This document shows positions 51,417-60,254 of a stretch of DNA of 64,000 nucleotides, in pieces. Position 1 is the stretch's first letter; the number at the start of each line of letters is the position of its first letter. This DNA is from an uncultured Propionibacteriaceae bacterium (lineage in GTDB: Bacteria; Actinomycetota; Actinomycetes; Propionibacteriales; Propionibacteriaceae). The position numbers were made by a program, and so were the translations under genes. The stretch covers positions 49,174 through 113,173 of the forward strand of contig CALBCJ010000009.1 of assembly GCA_937926975.1 (NCBI GenBank), given 5' to 3'. The notes beneath the pieces were generated by a model. That model was not told the origin of the DNA, did no database searches, and saw only the letters and a program-made list of their open reading frames with translations.

Positions 51417-54076
51417 CCTCGCCACAGCTTCGCGGGCTCGGGGTCGACGACAGCGAGCACGGCCTGCTGCTCCGGGGTGAGCCCGACTGCGAAAAGCCGG
51501 ATCCAGCCCCGCAGGCTACCCAGGTCAGTCCCCCAGGTCTGGGCCAGCCCCGGCCCCACCGGAGTCGTGATCGAGCGCTGTGGCGGCTGCGGCTGGCCAC
51601 CGTCCGTGATCGGCGCCAGGGGGACGATCGACCCGTCGTCAACGTGCATCGGGATCCGGTTGGGGTTCCAGACCAGCACGAAGGTCAGCGACGGAAAGAA
51701 CCGTCCGGCGTCAAGCCGCAGCACCCGCTTGCTGGTGCTGAACACCGAGCCGATCCCGCCGGGGGGCTCAATGTTGTAGAACACCTGGTAGCTGCCTGTG
51801 TAGCTGATGGTGTACGGCAGGCCCGGCACTGCGCCCTCGGCGTTGTACGACACCGGCACGAGGTGGATCTCGGTGCCCTCCCTCGGCAGTGGCTCAGAGA
51901 AGTGAATCCCGCCCTGGAGCCGGTACTGCTGCTGAGACAGCTGCAGGTGAGGACGGCCCCCAACCACCTCCTCGACCGCGACCTCCTGCTTCGCTAGGAA
52001 GACGTTGACCGCCGAGGCACCTTCTGGCCAGCCCAGGGTGATGATCTGGGAGTGCCCCCGGTCTACCACCACCGCCGACGAGATCCTGCCCGGAACCACC
52101 ACGCTGACCACACCGCCGGCAACCGCCTTTCCCTCCAGGAAGGTGACCGGGGTGAAGTAGACCCGAGACCAGCCCAGACGTGACGGCACTGCCACCATCT
52201 CGGTCTGGCCGCTCTGGTTCTGGCTGGCGGGGTGGATCAGCCGGTCGGCGTCAACCAGCCCGGTCTGGGGCAGGATCTCCGGTGCGATCTCCCCCGAGGG
52301 CGGCTGCGGCCGGTCCTGGGTTCGGTAGATCTCGACCTTGCCCGTCTGCGGTGGGGTCCAGCGCAGCGTGAAGGTGGTCTTGTCACCGGACGGGTCGACC
52401 TCGGCGTCTAGGTCGGTGACCGGCTCCAGCTGGGCCTGGGTGACCAGGCGGCGGTCCAGGGGCAGCGAACGCAGCAGCGCACCCCCCACCTCGGCGGTGG
52501 CGACGACGCGGTAGAGGTACGCCTTGCCTGGCTCCACCCCGGCGTCGACGAAGCCGGTCAGGTGCGGGTTGCCCGGCTCGACCCGGTTCTGCGGGTTCTG
52601 CAGCGCAGCCATGCCCGAGCCACTCGGTACCCGGGTCACGGTCACCTCGGTGATCCCCTGAGCGACGACCCACTTGCCAATGACGCTACCGCCCTCGGGG
52701 CGGATCTCGAGGTCCCAGGGCTGAGCCACCATGGAGCCCGAGCCGTACAGCTGAGGCTCGGACCAGCGGGCGTCCTCCTCCGTCGTGCCGGTGTTGACCC
52801 AGACCTGGTAGTGCCGTACCGCTGACCGCAGCGGCCGCGGGTCGAAGGCCACGGTCCCGGTGGCGACGGCCACCGGGTCGGCATGGTCGGGTGACAGCGG
52901 CTCCTCGTTCTCGGCCGAGACCACGCGCAGCAGGGCCACCGTGCCGGCCTGCTCCAGTGCTGGCCAGGTCAGGCGAATCCCACCCGGTCCCGGGACCATC
53001 CGCAGCTTGACCGGGGTGACCGGGTCGGCTACCTCCTCGAACATCATCGGCGCGAAGCCCGACATGCTCTCCAGCAGCCGGTCAGGATCGTCCAGGGAGG
53101 CTACGACCCCGTGCTGCTGCGGTGCCGGCTCGGCGGGGGCGGGTGCTGGTGAGTCGGCGGGTGGGCCGGCCGGGACCGGTGACCCGGCGGGCGGGAGCGG
53201 AACGGGTGACCCGGTGGGTGGAGCGGGCGGGGGCGGGGCCGGTGAGCCCGCAGCCGGCGGGGTCGCGACCGGCGGTGCTGCCGGTGGGTTGACGACCGTC
53301 ATCGGAGCCTGGGTGGCAGGCTGTGCCACCGCCCCCGGCGCTGGGCCAGGGCTCGGGCCGGTCGCGGCGGGGCCTGCCGTCTGTGCCGGACCGGGCCCTG
53401 CCTGGGTCTCGTCCAGCAGCTGAGTGATCTCGGCAGCGTGCTGGCGGTACGAGGTCGGCAGGCGTCTGGCGACGTCCCGCTCGTTGGCCCCGGCCTTCGT
53501 CAGCTGGGACAAGGTCCCCTCGGGCAGCGAGATCCCGTTGCGCGCGAGCCACGAGGTCAGCCGCTCTCGAACCGAGCCCGTGCCCGCGTCCGGGCTGCCC
53601 TGGGAAGGCTGCGCGGCCGCCTCTCCCGGGGCCGGTGGTCTGGGCCTCGGGCCCCACCCAGAACCGGCTGGCGGCTGCTGTGCAGCCTGCTCAGCACCGG
53701 CTGCTGGCTGTGGCACCGAGGCGGCAGGGCGGCCACCGGCCGGCGGCTGCGGCCCCGAAGCCGGAGGACGACTCGCGGGTGGCTGGGCGGGCTGGGCGGG
53801 TCCGCTCGTGGTACCAGGGTAGGCCGGTGGGACCTGGCGCCGGACCTGGTCCAGCGCCGCCTCGAGCGGCTGCGGGTGCCCGGCGTCGCAGGCCAGCATG
53901 ATGTGGGTCAGCAAGGTCCCCCAGGACCCGAACCGGTTGCCCAGCGGCTGCCCGTCCCAGGTGGCGGCCAGGCCGTGCAGGACCTGCCGGGGCGGCAGGT
54001 CGCGCGACCCCTCCAGCCGGGCCACCGCCAACCACTTGTCGAAGGCGGCGATCCGGGCGTTGACGTTCACCGGCAT
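51413..54076 (-). CDS. Proline-rich scaffold with fibronectin III-like modules
   Basis: An 887-residue protein with no signal peptide or membrane helix. Residues 1-80 are a helical module (VNARIAAFDKWLAVARLEG). Residues 85-165 are a Pro/Ala/Gln linker. Residues 167-225 form a second compact helical module (VRERLTSWLARNGISLPEG, ending ITQLLDE). Residues 226-320 are a longer Pro-rich linker. From residue 345 to about 730, β-strand modules resemble fibronectin III domains (PVKLRMVPGPGGIRLTWPAL, FTLRWTPPQTGKVEIYR). A last β domain runs to 887. The layout suggests a flexible adaptor that gathers partners. I do not recognise the exact family. Confidence 0.75.
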   Translation of the reverse strand: MPVNVNARIAAFDKWLAVARLEGSRDLPPRQVLHGLAATWDGQPLGNRFGSWGTLLTHIMLACDAGHPQPLEAALDQVRRQVPPAYPGTTSGPAQPAQPPASRPPASGPQPPAGGRPAASVPQPAAGAEQAAQQPPAGSGWGPRPRPPAPGEAAAQPSQGSPDAGTGSVRERLTSWLARNGISLPEGTLSQLTKAGANERDVARRLPTSYRQHAAEITQLLDETQAGPGPAQTAGPAATGPSPGPAPGAVAQPATQAPMTVVNPPAAPPVATPPAAGSPAPPPPAPPTGSPVPLPPAGSPVPAGPPADSPAPAPAEPAPQQHGVVASLDDPDRLLESMSGFAPMMFEEVADPVTPVKLRMVPGPGGIRLTWPALEQAGTVALLRVVSAENEEPLSPDHADPVAVATGTVAFDPRPLRSAVRHYQVWVNTGTTEEDARWSEPQLYGSGSMVAQPWDLEIRPEGGSVIGKWVVAQGITEVTVTRVPSGSGMAALQNPQNRVEPGNPHLTGFVDAGVEPGKAYLYRVVATAEVGGALLRSLPLDRRLVTQAQLEPVTDLDAEVDPSGDKTTFTLRWTPPQTGKVEIYRTQDRPQPPSGEIAPEILPQTGLVDADRLIHPASQNQSGQTEMVAVPSRLGWSRVYFTPVTFLEGKAVAGGVVSVVVPGRISSAVVVDRGHSQIITLGWPEGASAVNVFLAKQEVAVEEVVGGRPHLQLSQQQYRLQGGIHFSEPLPREGTEIHLVPVSYNAEGAVPGLPYTISYTGSYQVFYNIEPPGGIGSVFSTSKRVLRLDAGRFFPSLTFVLVWNPNRIPMHVDDGSIVPLAPITDGGQPQPPQRSITTPVGPGLAQTWGTDLGSLRGWIRLFAVGLTPEQQAVLAVVDPEPAKLWRG

Positions 54077-54077
54077 C

Positions 54078-56693
54078 TCACATCACCAGGTCGATCTTGG
54101 GCGGCGTGGGCGGGGTGGGCGGAGTGGGCGACGACGGCTGCTCGTACGAGGTCTGGTAGCCCCGGTCGATCACGAACAGCTCAGCAGGGATGTCGGGGCT
54201 CAGCTCGACCCGGGCCACGGCCCGCCCCAGCACCGGAAGCGGGGTCACCAGCGCCCGCTCCACACCCGACAGGCCCTGGTCGGTCCGAGCCTCCACCCCC
54301 AGGATCCGGCCGTCGAAACGCTGCCCGAGCCGCTGCGGGTCGACCAGTCCGCCCAGGAAGGTCTCCAGCGGCAGCTGCCGACCGTCAGCACTGGTGACCT
54401 CGGAGCCCACCAGGTAGTCCTCGCCGCCGGCTCCGCTGAGCTGGTCGCGGACCATCGCCCGGGCCGCGGTCCCGCCCACGGGACCAACCCCCTCCTGCTC
54501 CAGAACCTCGGCCCAGCGGTCCAGCAGTGACTCAGCCACATCGGTCCGCTCCGCAAAGAGCCGTTCCGGCGCCCCGACCAGGTCGGCCGCGCGGGGCCCC
54601 AGCCGTCGGGGGGCGTCGTTCAGCAGAGCCTGCCAGGCAGGGCTCATCCAGCTCACCTGGAACAGCCGCCGCCGCAGGTGGGCGGCGATCTGGTCCTGCC
54701 CGGCCGGCGACTGGTGGACCTCACCTACCGAGATGTTGCGGGGGGTCCCGCTGAGCCCAGCCAGCGCCGGCCGCTCGCTGCCCGGCTGCTCACCCAGCGG
54801 CCGGTGCACAAAGGCCCCCAGCACCCGGGCCCAGGCCTGCAGCTGGTTGTACGCGTCGCTGGTGCGGCGCAGGTCCCGCACGGCCACCCTCAGGTTGCGG
54901 AAGTTCGCCTCGGCCTGCCCGGCCGCGACCTCACGGCGGTTGAGGGCAGCAAAGAGGTTGCGCTGGCCCTGGATGAAGGTGACCAGCGACCCCAGCACCC
55001 AGGCAAGAAGGCAGCCGACCCCGGTTCCGATGACCCAGCCGGTGGTCATGACACTCGACACCCCCAGCCCGGTCACCAGCACCAGGCTGAGCACGAAGTA
55101 GATCGCCAGCAGCTGCATTCTCCGGCCGAGTCGGGCCTGCTCGGCCTGCAGCTCGGCCGTCCCGTCGTCGGCAGTAGCGGCCTGCCCCAGCCTGGTCGAC
55201 AAGGTGTTGACCTCGTCGATCAGCGACAGCAGCAGCCCGCCTAGGCGCTCTCCGACCTTGGCCGCGTACGAGGACCCGTACCGCAGCCGGAAGTCCTTGA
55301 TCCCGGTCACGACATCGCCCAGGTAGCTGTTGCGCGGGTCGGCGGAGCGAGCCTGCTCGGCCAGGGTCACCACGGCGTTCATGGCCACCCAGTCGGCTGG
55401 CGAGACCGACCGTGAGCCGGTCACCCCGGGGACGCGTGGGTCCACCTTGACCCGGGTTGCGGGCGAGGGAGCCACCGCGTCCGGAGTCCGCACCACGGCC
55501 ACCTCGGTGCCGACCCGCACCGGCGGCACCGCCTCGGTCCGGGAGCCGCCGTCGATGAGGGTCAGCCCCCCGGCGACAAAGTCCTGCCACAGTCCAGGGA
55601 AGGTGGCGGTCGGCTCCAGCGTGCTGCCCGCCACCCGGTCCAGGTGCGCCCCCAGGTTCTGAGCGGTCTGGCTGATCTCCAGCGGCGAGGCGGAACGCAT
55701 CCCGGCAACCACCTGGTAGCTCGAGCCGTCTCCAAAGACCTGCTGGTGCACTACTTGCGCCACCTGGGAGCCGGCCCGGGCCAGCAGCGACCGGGCCCAG
55801 GTCCCCGGCGCGTTGGCCAGGGCCTTGGCCAGGAAGCCCCAGAACATCCGCAGCGCCGCCCCGATCCCCAGCTGGGTGACCTCCGGCGCCGGGGCCGGCT
55901 CCCGAGGGCTCAGCAGCTCGCCCCGGTGGGCCTGCAGCAACGAGTCCGCGGCCATCTGGGCAGCCGTTGTGGCGTCGTCGATGTAGCCCGTCGCTCCCAG
56001 GCTCGCGGCCGGGCGCGGCACCACCTGGGTGTCGAGGGTCTTGGTCTCAATGGCGGCCCCGAGCGCGGTCGCGTCGGCCCAGAGCAGGTGGGAGCGAGCC
56101 AGTCGGGCGTAGCGACCATTGACCGGGGTCAGCGTCGCCAGCGGAGACTGGCCGCAGCCAACCCACATCCCGGCCAGACCGGCCACCGCGACTGCGCCCT
56201 GCCGGCCGATCTCGGCTGGGTCATCGGTCGGCGGCAGTGGCGCGACCGCGACTGTCGGGTCGGCAGAGTCCTCCGGGGAGACGACCACGTTGTGCCAGCC
56301 GGCGGTGCCTACCTCAGCCTGGACCGGGTCAAGGCGGCGAGCCAGCAGGCACCGCAGCGGAACAACTCGGGCCGTGTTGCGGGCCGCGGCCAGCTGCTGC
56401 CAGACCGCTCCCTCCACGCTCGCAGCCACGGTGGGGGCCCCGGCCGCCACCGGGACCAGGACGCCCAGCACCAGCTCTTCGGCCGGCGCCCGGCCCAGGT
56501 ACGACTGGAGCTGGACCGGCACCATCCCGTCCGGGTTCACCAGCAGCGCGCTGGTGCCGTCCACCGTGACCCGCTCTGCGAGCACCCACAGGAACGGCTT
56601 CACCAGACCGGCAGCCACCCAGTCGGCCAGGTGGTCGCGAAGCCCCAGCGGCACCGGACCAGGCGGTGCGACCAGAATCGTCAGGCTCGTCAC
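54078..56693 (-). CDS. Two-helix membrane protein of unknown function
   Basis: An 871-residue protein I do not recognise. The start is GTG 56693, overlapping the tubulin-like stop (GTGA). Residues 1-180 look like a β/α domain. Residues 270-330 contain an amphipathic and hydrophobic stretch (FWGFLAKALANAPGTW). Two clear membrane helices lie at about 528-548 (LLAIYFVLSLVLVTGLGV) and 553-575. They are preceded by a helical acidic region with a coiled-coil look (QAEQARLGRRMQ) and followed by helices with RREVAAGQAEANFRNLR. The C-terminus is a PTP-rich tail ending KIDLVM. Both ends should face the cytoplasm, in one hairpin topology. Confidence 0.7.
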   Translation of the reverse strand: MTSLTILVAPPGPVPLGLRDHLADWVAAGLVKPFLWVLAERVTVDGTSALLVNPDGMVPVQLQSYLGRAPAEELVLGVLVPVAAGAPTVAASVEGAVWQQLAAARNTARVVPLRCLLARRLDPVQAEVGTAGWHNVVVSPEDSADPTVAVAPLPPTDDPAEIGRQGAVAVAGLAGMWVGCGQSPLATLTPVNGRYARLARSHLLWADATALGAAIETKTLDTQVVPRPAASLGATGYIDDATTAAQMAADSLLQAHRGELLSPREPAPAPEVTQLGIGAALRMFWGFLAKALANAPGTWARSLLARAGSQVAQVVHQQVFGDGSSYQVVAGMRSASPLEISQTAQNLGAHLDRVAGSTLEPTATFPGLWQDFVAGGLTLIDGGSRTEAVPPVRVGTEVAVVRTPDAVAPSPATRVKVDPRVPGVTGSRSVSPADWVAMNAVVTLAEQARSADPRNSYLGDVVTGIKDFRLRYGSSYAAKVGERLGGLLLSLIDEVNTLSTRLGQAATADDGTAELQAEQARLGRRMQLLAIYFVLSLVLVTGLGVSSVMTTGWVIGTGVGCLLAWVLGSLVTFIQGQRNLFAALNRREVAAGQAEANFRNLRVAVRDLRRTSDAYNQLQAWARVLGAFVHRPLGEQPGSERPALAGLSGTPRNISVGEVHQSPAGQDQIAAHLRRRLFQVSWMSPAWQALLNDAPRRLGPRAADLVGAPERLFAERTDVAESLLDRWAEVLEQEGVGPVGGTAARAMVRDQLSGAGGEDYLVGSEVTSADGRQLPLETFLGGLVDPQRLGQRFDGRILGVEARTDQGLSGVERALVTPLPVLGRAVARVELSPDIPAELFVIDRGYQTSYEQPSSPTPPTPPTPPKIDLVM

Positions 56694-59600
56694 ATCAAGC
56701 CCATCTCGTCGAAGCCGGCAGGTCCCTGCTTGTCGCTGCCGCTGCCCAGCTGCCGCTCGGCCAGGGCCAGCACCCGGCGCAGGGTGTCCAGGACCAGCAG
56801 CACGTCGTCCACGAGGTCCCGCATCACCGGCATCTGGGAGGCGAGCTGACGGTTCCCGATCGCGCCGAACTTGCCCGTGTCCGGGGCGAAGAAGTCGTGG
56901 CTGGTCTTCTCCATCAGGTCCAGGAAGGCCGTCGTCCCCGCCACCCGGGCCGCGACCGGGTCCGGTGCGGCCTCATCAACCGTCACCCGGGAGACACCCC
57001 GCGGCGGGGTACTGCCAGTCCGAAGCCACTCAGCCAGCAGAGTCTGCCCGACAAACGGCATGGTCCCGTCGAGGGCCAGGTCCCACTGCCGTACCCCCAG
57101 GGGGTCGTCGTCGAAGATCTCCCGCAGCGCCCGGTACGGCAGCAGCGACTCCGTCACCGGCTGCTCATGGGCCCGGGCCATCGCGATCAGCGACGACTCC
57201 AGCACCGCCGGCAGCCAGTCGGCGGTCGAGACCATCTCGTGGACCCGGGTCAGCATGACGTCGGTGAACGGACGCCACTGGTTGAGCTGCGGCACCCAGA
57301 TCGTCGCCGGTGGGACGTTCTGGCTGTACGGCGGGGCCGGGATGCTGACCCGCCCCACGACCTGGCCCAGGAACCAGCCGGCGATCATGGCCCGCCGCTC
57401 GGCCCCGGTCAGCGGCAGCACTCCCGGCAGCGGCCGGGACCGGCGCAGCGACCAGAAGTCACCCTGCTGGAAGGTGCCCTTCTTCTGGTTCCACTCCTGC
57501 ACGATCGGCTCGAACACCGAGTCGAAGCACAGCGGTGCGTAGCACGGGTAGGAGCCGAAGACGTCAATCCGGGTGGCGGTCTGGGACCCGGTCAGAGCCG
57601 AGTCGTACGCCTGCAGGGCCTCCTGCGCCACGTCGACGCCACCCTGCAGCACGCGCCGCAGGCTGGTCTCCAGCGGGTGTCCCTGGAACGGGATCTCGGA
57701 GAACTTGTAGCGGTAGCTGACCTGGTGACCGTAGAGCTTCATCACCATCGAGGCGTCGACCTTGGCCAGCGGCAGCGCCCGGACCAGAACGGTCTCAAAG
57801 CGAGCGGCGATGTCGTCGACGGTCTGCGGCGAGGTCGCGTACGAGCGCAGCGACTGGGAAACGAAGGTCTGGAACGGTGCCCCGCGGCGGGCGACGAAGG
57901 CCCGCGCCCGGTCCAGCACCGCGGCCGGGGTGGCCCGGACCTCGAAGCCGGCCATGGCCTGAGACGCGGTCTCCCCGGTGATCGGGTTGGTCGCCAGCGC
58001 CACCGGCAGCCAGCGCCGGGTCATCACCACGAGGTCCCGTGGCGGGGCGCTGCCATCGGCCGTCTCCCACTCCCCCGGCACCACGGACGAGACGATGTCA
58101 TCCAGCGCCTCCGGGTACCGCCCCGGCTTGCCGGCCGTGGCCACCACGAGGTTGGTGAACGCCGCGTGGTACTGGTCGGGGGTGGTCAGGATCACCTCGT
58201 TGGTGGCCTGGTACCAGCGCTTGGCCGGCTCGGCCTCGACCTCGTTGGGCCAGTCCGCCACCGATGTGGTCGCGACGTGGGCGACCCCCACAGTGCGGCT
58301 CTGGGCCTCCCGTGCCAGGCTGAGCTCTGAGAGCCGCGCCCCGAGCTCGGTCTCCAGCGGCCCCAGCACGTCCTCGACGTAGCTGGGCAGGATCTCGTGC
58401 AGCAGCCGGCAGCCCGCCAGGTACAGGTGCTGCTGGACCACCCCCTCGGAGTGGGCCGCGATCTGACCGACGATCGCCTCGACGTTCTGCACGGCCCCCC
58501 GCATGGCGTCCACCACCGCGCTGGCCTGCTGGTCGACGGTGTCCAGAGGCTCTGGGGCGTAGGCGACGATGTCACGCAGAGCGGGCTGCAGCACCGTGGT
58601 GCCGTGGTTGCGCAGCATCTGCACCAGCCGCTGCCCGTAGGCCAGGCCGTGCTGGCTGACTGCCCGGGCGACGACCTGCTGGGTACGGGCCAGCAGCTGG
58701 TCGCACCAGTGCGTGGCCCAGGTGTAGGCCGCGTGGTCGATCGCGACCTGCAGTCCGGGCCGGGCCTGGGCGAACACCTGCCGGACCCGCTGCATCCAGT
58801 CGTGGGCCACGACGTTGCCGCCGGCGGGAATGAAGTCGACCAGCTGGGACTGGACCAGCCCAGCGGCGGTGGCGCGCGCCTCCTGGTGCGGCCAGGCCTC
58901 CCGGGACAGCCAGCCGCCGAGGTTGGCGTCCGTGCTCTGCGGCCCGGCCCAGAGCCCGGTGGCGGCGACCTCGTGCGGCCACAAGGTGGCGGCCCGCTGC
59001 CGCAGCTGCTCCAGCCCGTCGGCCTGGGAGCCCTCGAAGAGGTGGCCGTCCACCAGCCGACCGACCGCCTTGGACGCGATCCGCTGGGCTGCGTACTCGG
59101 CGAACCGGTCGCGACCCATCGACAGGGAGGCGTAGCCGAAGCTCCCCCACTCCAGCTGCTTGGGGGTGTCGGAGCCCCAGCCGAAGATCTGCTGGTCGAA
59201 GGCCGGCCCGACGGTGTTGGTGAGGTCGTACTGGATGAAGGGGTAGGTCGCCTGGGGCGAGGTCATCAGGCTGGCCAGGCCTCGGGCCAGGGCCCGGTAG
59301 ACCGCCTGCGGCGACCCGTCGCCCACCATGGTCATCTGGTTGCCGCCCTGGTACAGGTTGACTGGGAACACCCGTGCGAACGGGACCCGGGTCCCGACCT
59401 CGTTCAGACCCAGGGCCTCCAGCAGGCCCTTGTCGGCGGTGACTGCCTCCCCGGTCTGGGAGGCGACGATCTCGCCGAACATGCTCAGGGCGTTCGGCAT
59501 CACACCGGTCCGCTGGGCCGGCGAGAGGCTCTGGAAGACGTCCGCACCGACCATGAAGACCCCGGCCAGCGAGGCGTTGTACATCGGAAGGCTGGACAGG

Positions 59601-60226
59601 ATCCGGCAGACGTCGAGCGCCATGGAGGCCCCGGCCCCGCCAGCCATCGACGTCACCACCAGCACGATCGGCGGACGCTGCGGGTCGTAGCGGCCGAACC
59701 GCTGCAGGGTCATCATCTGCTGGGTCATGTTCGCCGCCGAGAGCTTCAGCCAGGCGGCTCGCAGCTGCTCGCGCATCTGGGTTGCCTTGTGCAGGGTGAC
59801 CATCCGGCCCACCGCCCGCAGCTGGCCAGCGCCCGTGGTCAGCGGCACCGAGACCTTGTCGACGGCCCGCGGTGCCCAGGAGCCCATCAGCTCCAGGTGC
59901 TGGTGCGCCGCCACCCGGTTGGTGACGATCCCGTCCAGCTCCCGGTAGCTGCCCGACGCCAGCCCGAGGGGAATGTAGGTGCCGCCGCTCTGCGGTACGT
60001 TCGGCAGCCCTTCGGGCCCGTGGTCCGCCGCCATGGGCACATCGACGTGCACGAACTGCCAGCCGTCGGGGACCCGGTCCACCCCCCGGGCGGCCAGGTC
60101 GGAGCGGAGCTGGTCGAGCATGTAGCTCAGGGTCGCTCCGCCCGAGCCGCCGCAGCCCACGACGAGGAAGCGGTGCAGGGCCGGGCCGGTGTGAGCAGCC
60201 GGAGCCTGGTCGTACGTCGAAGACAT
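56690..60226 (-). CDS. Tubulin-superfamily protein (Tubulin_2-like)
   Basis: A 1178-residue protein with an N-terminal tubulin/FtsZ-like GTPase domain. The first nucleotide loop is VVGCGGSGG at 22-30. The tubulin signature loop reads TSMAGGAGASMALD at 192-205, where most tubulins have GGTGSG. Later conserved segments include MFGEIVASQTGE. Residues 500-1178 are a long helical and mixed region without a recognisable domain. Proteins of this type (Pfam Tubulin_2) are large and sit in actinobacterial operons with vWA and GTPase genes. Whether they polymerise is unproven. It follows the vWA gene by 28 bases. Confidence 0.85.
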   Translation of the reverse strand: MSSTYDQAPAAHTGPALHRFLVVGCGGSGGATLSYMLDQLRSDLAARGVDRVPDGWQFVHVDVPMAADHGPEGLPNVPQSGGTYIPLGLASGSYRELDGIVTNRVAAHQHLELMGSWAPRAVDKVSVPLTTGAGQLRAVGRMVTLHKATQMREQLRAAWLKLSAANMTQQMMTLQRFGRYDPQRPPIVLVVTSMAGGAGASMALDVCRILSSLPMYNASLAGVFMVGADVFQSLSPAQRTGVMPNALSMFGEIVASQTGEAVTADKGLLEALGLNEVGTRVPFARVFPVNLYQGGNQMTMVGDGSPQAVYRALARGLASLMTSPQATYPFIQYDLTNTVGPAFDQQIFGWGSDTPKQLEWGSFGYASLSMGRDRFAEYAAQRIASKAVGRLVDGHLFEGSQADGLEQLRQRAATLWPHEVAATGLWAGPQSTDANLGGWLSREAWPHQEARATAAGLVQSQLVDFIPAGGNVVAHDWMQRVRQVFAQARPGLQVAIDHAAYTWATHWCDQLLARTQQVVARAVSQHGLAYGQRLVQMLRNHGTTVLQPALRDIVAYAPEPLDTVDQQASAVVDAMRGAVQNVEAIVGQIAAHSEGVVQQHLYLAGCRLLHEILPSYVEDVLGPLETELGARLSELSLAREAQSRTVGVAHVATTSVADWPNEVEAEPAKRWYQATNEVILTTPDQYHAAFTNLVVATAGKPGRYPEALDDIVSSVVPGEWETADGSAPPRDLVVMTRRWLPVALATNPITGETASQAMAGFEVRATPAAVLDRARAFVARRGAPFQTFVSQSLRSYATSPQTVDDIAARFETVLVRALPLAKVDASMVMKLYGHQVSYRYKFSEIPFQGHPLETSLRRVLQGGVDVAQEALQAYDSALTGSQTATRIDVFGSYPCYAPLCFDSVFEPIVQEWNQKKGTFQQGDFWSLRRSRPLPGVLPLTGAERRAMIAGWFLGQVVGRVSIPAPPYSQNVPPATIWVPQLNQWRPFTDVMLTRVHEMVSTADWLPAVLESSLIAMARAHEQPVTESLLPYRALREIFDDDPLGVRQWDLALDGTMPFVGQTLLAEWLRTGSTPPRGVSRVTVDEAAPDPVAARVAGTTAFLDLMEKTSHDFFAPDTGKFGAIGNRQLASQMPVMRDLVDDVLLVLDTLRRVLALAERQLGSGSDKQGPAGFDEMGLM

Positions 60227-60254
60227 GCGGTACTCCTGGTTCGTCAGATTCGGT

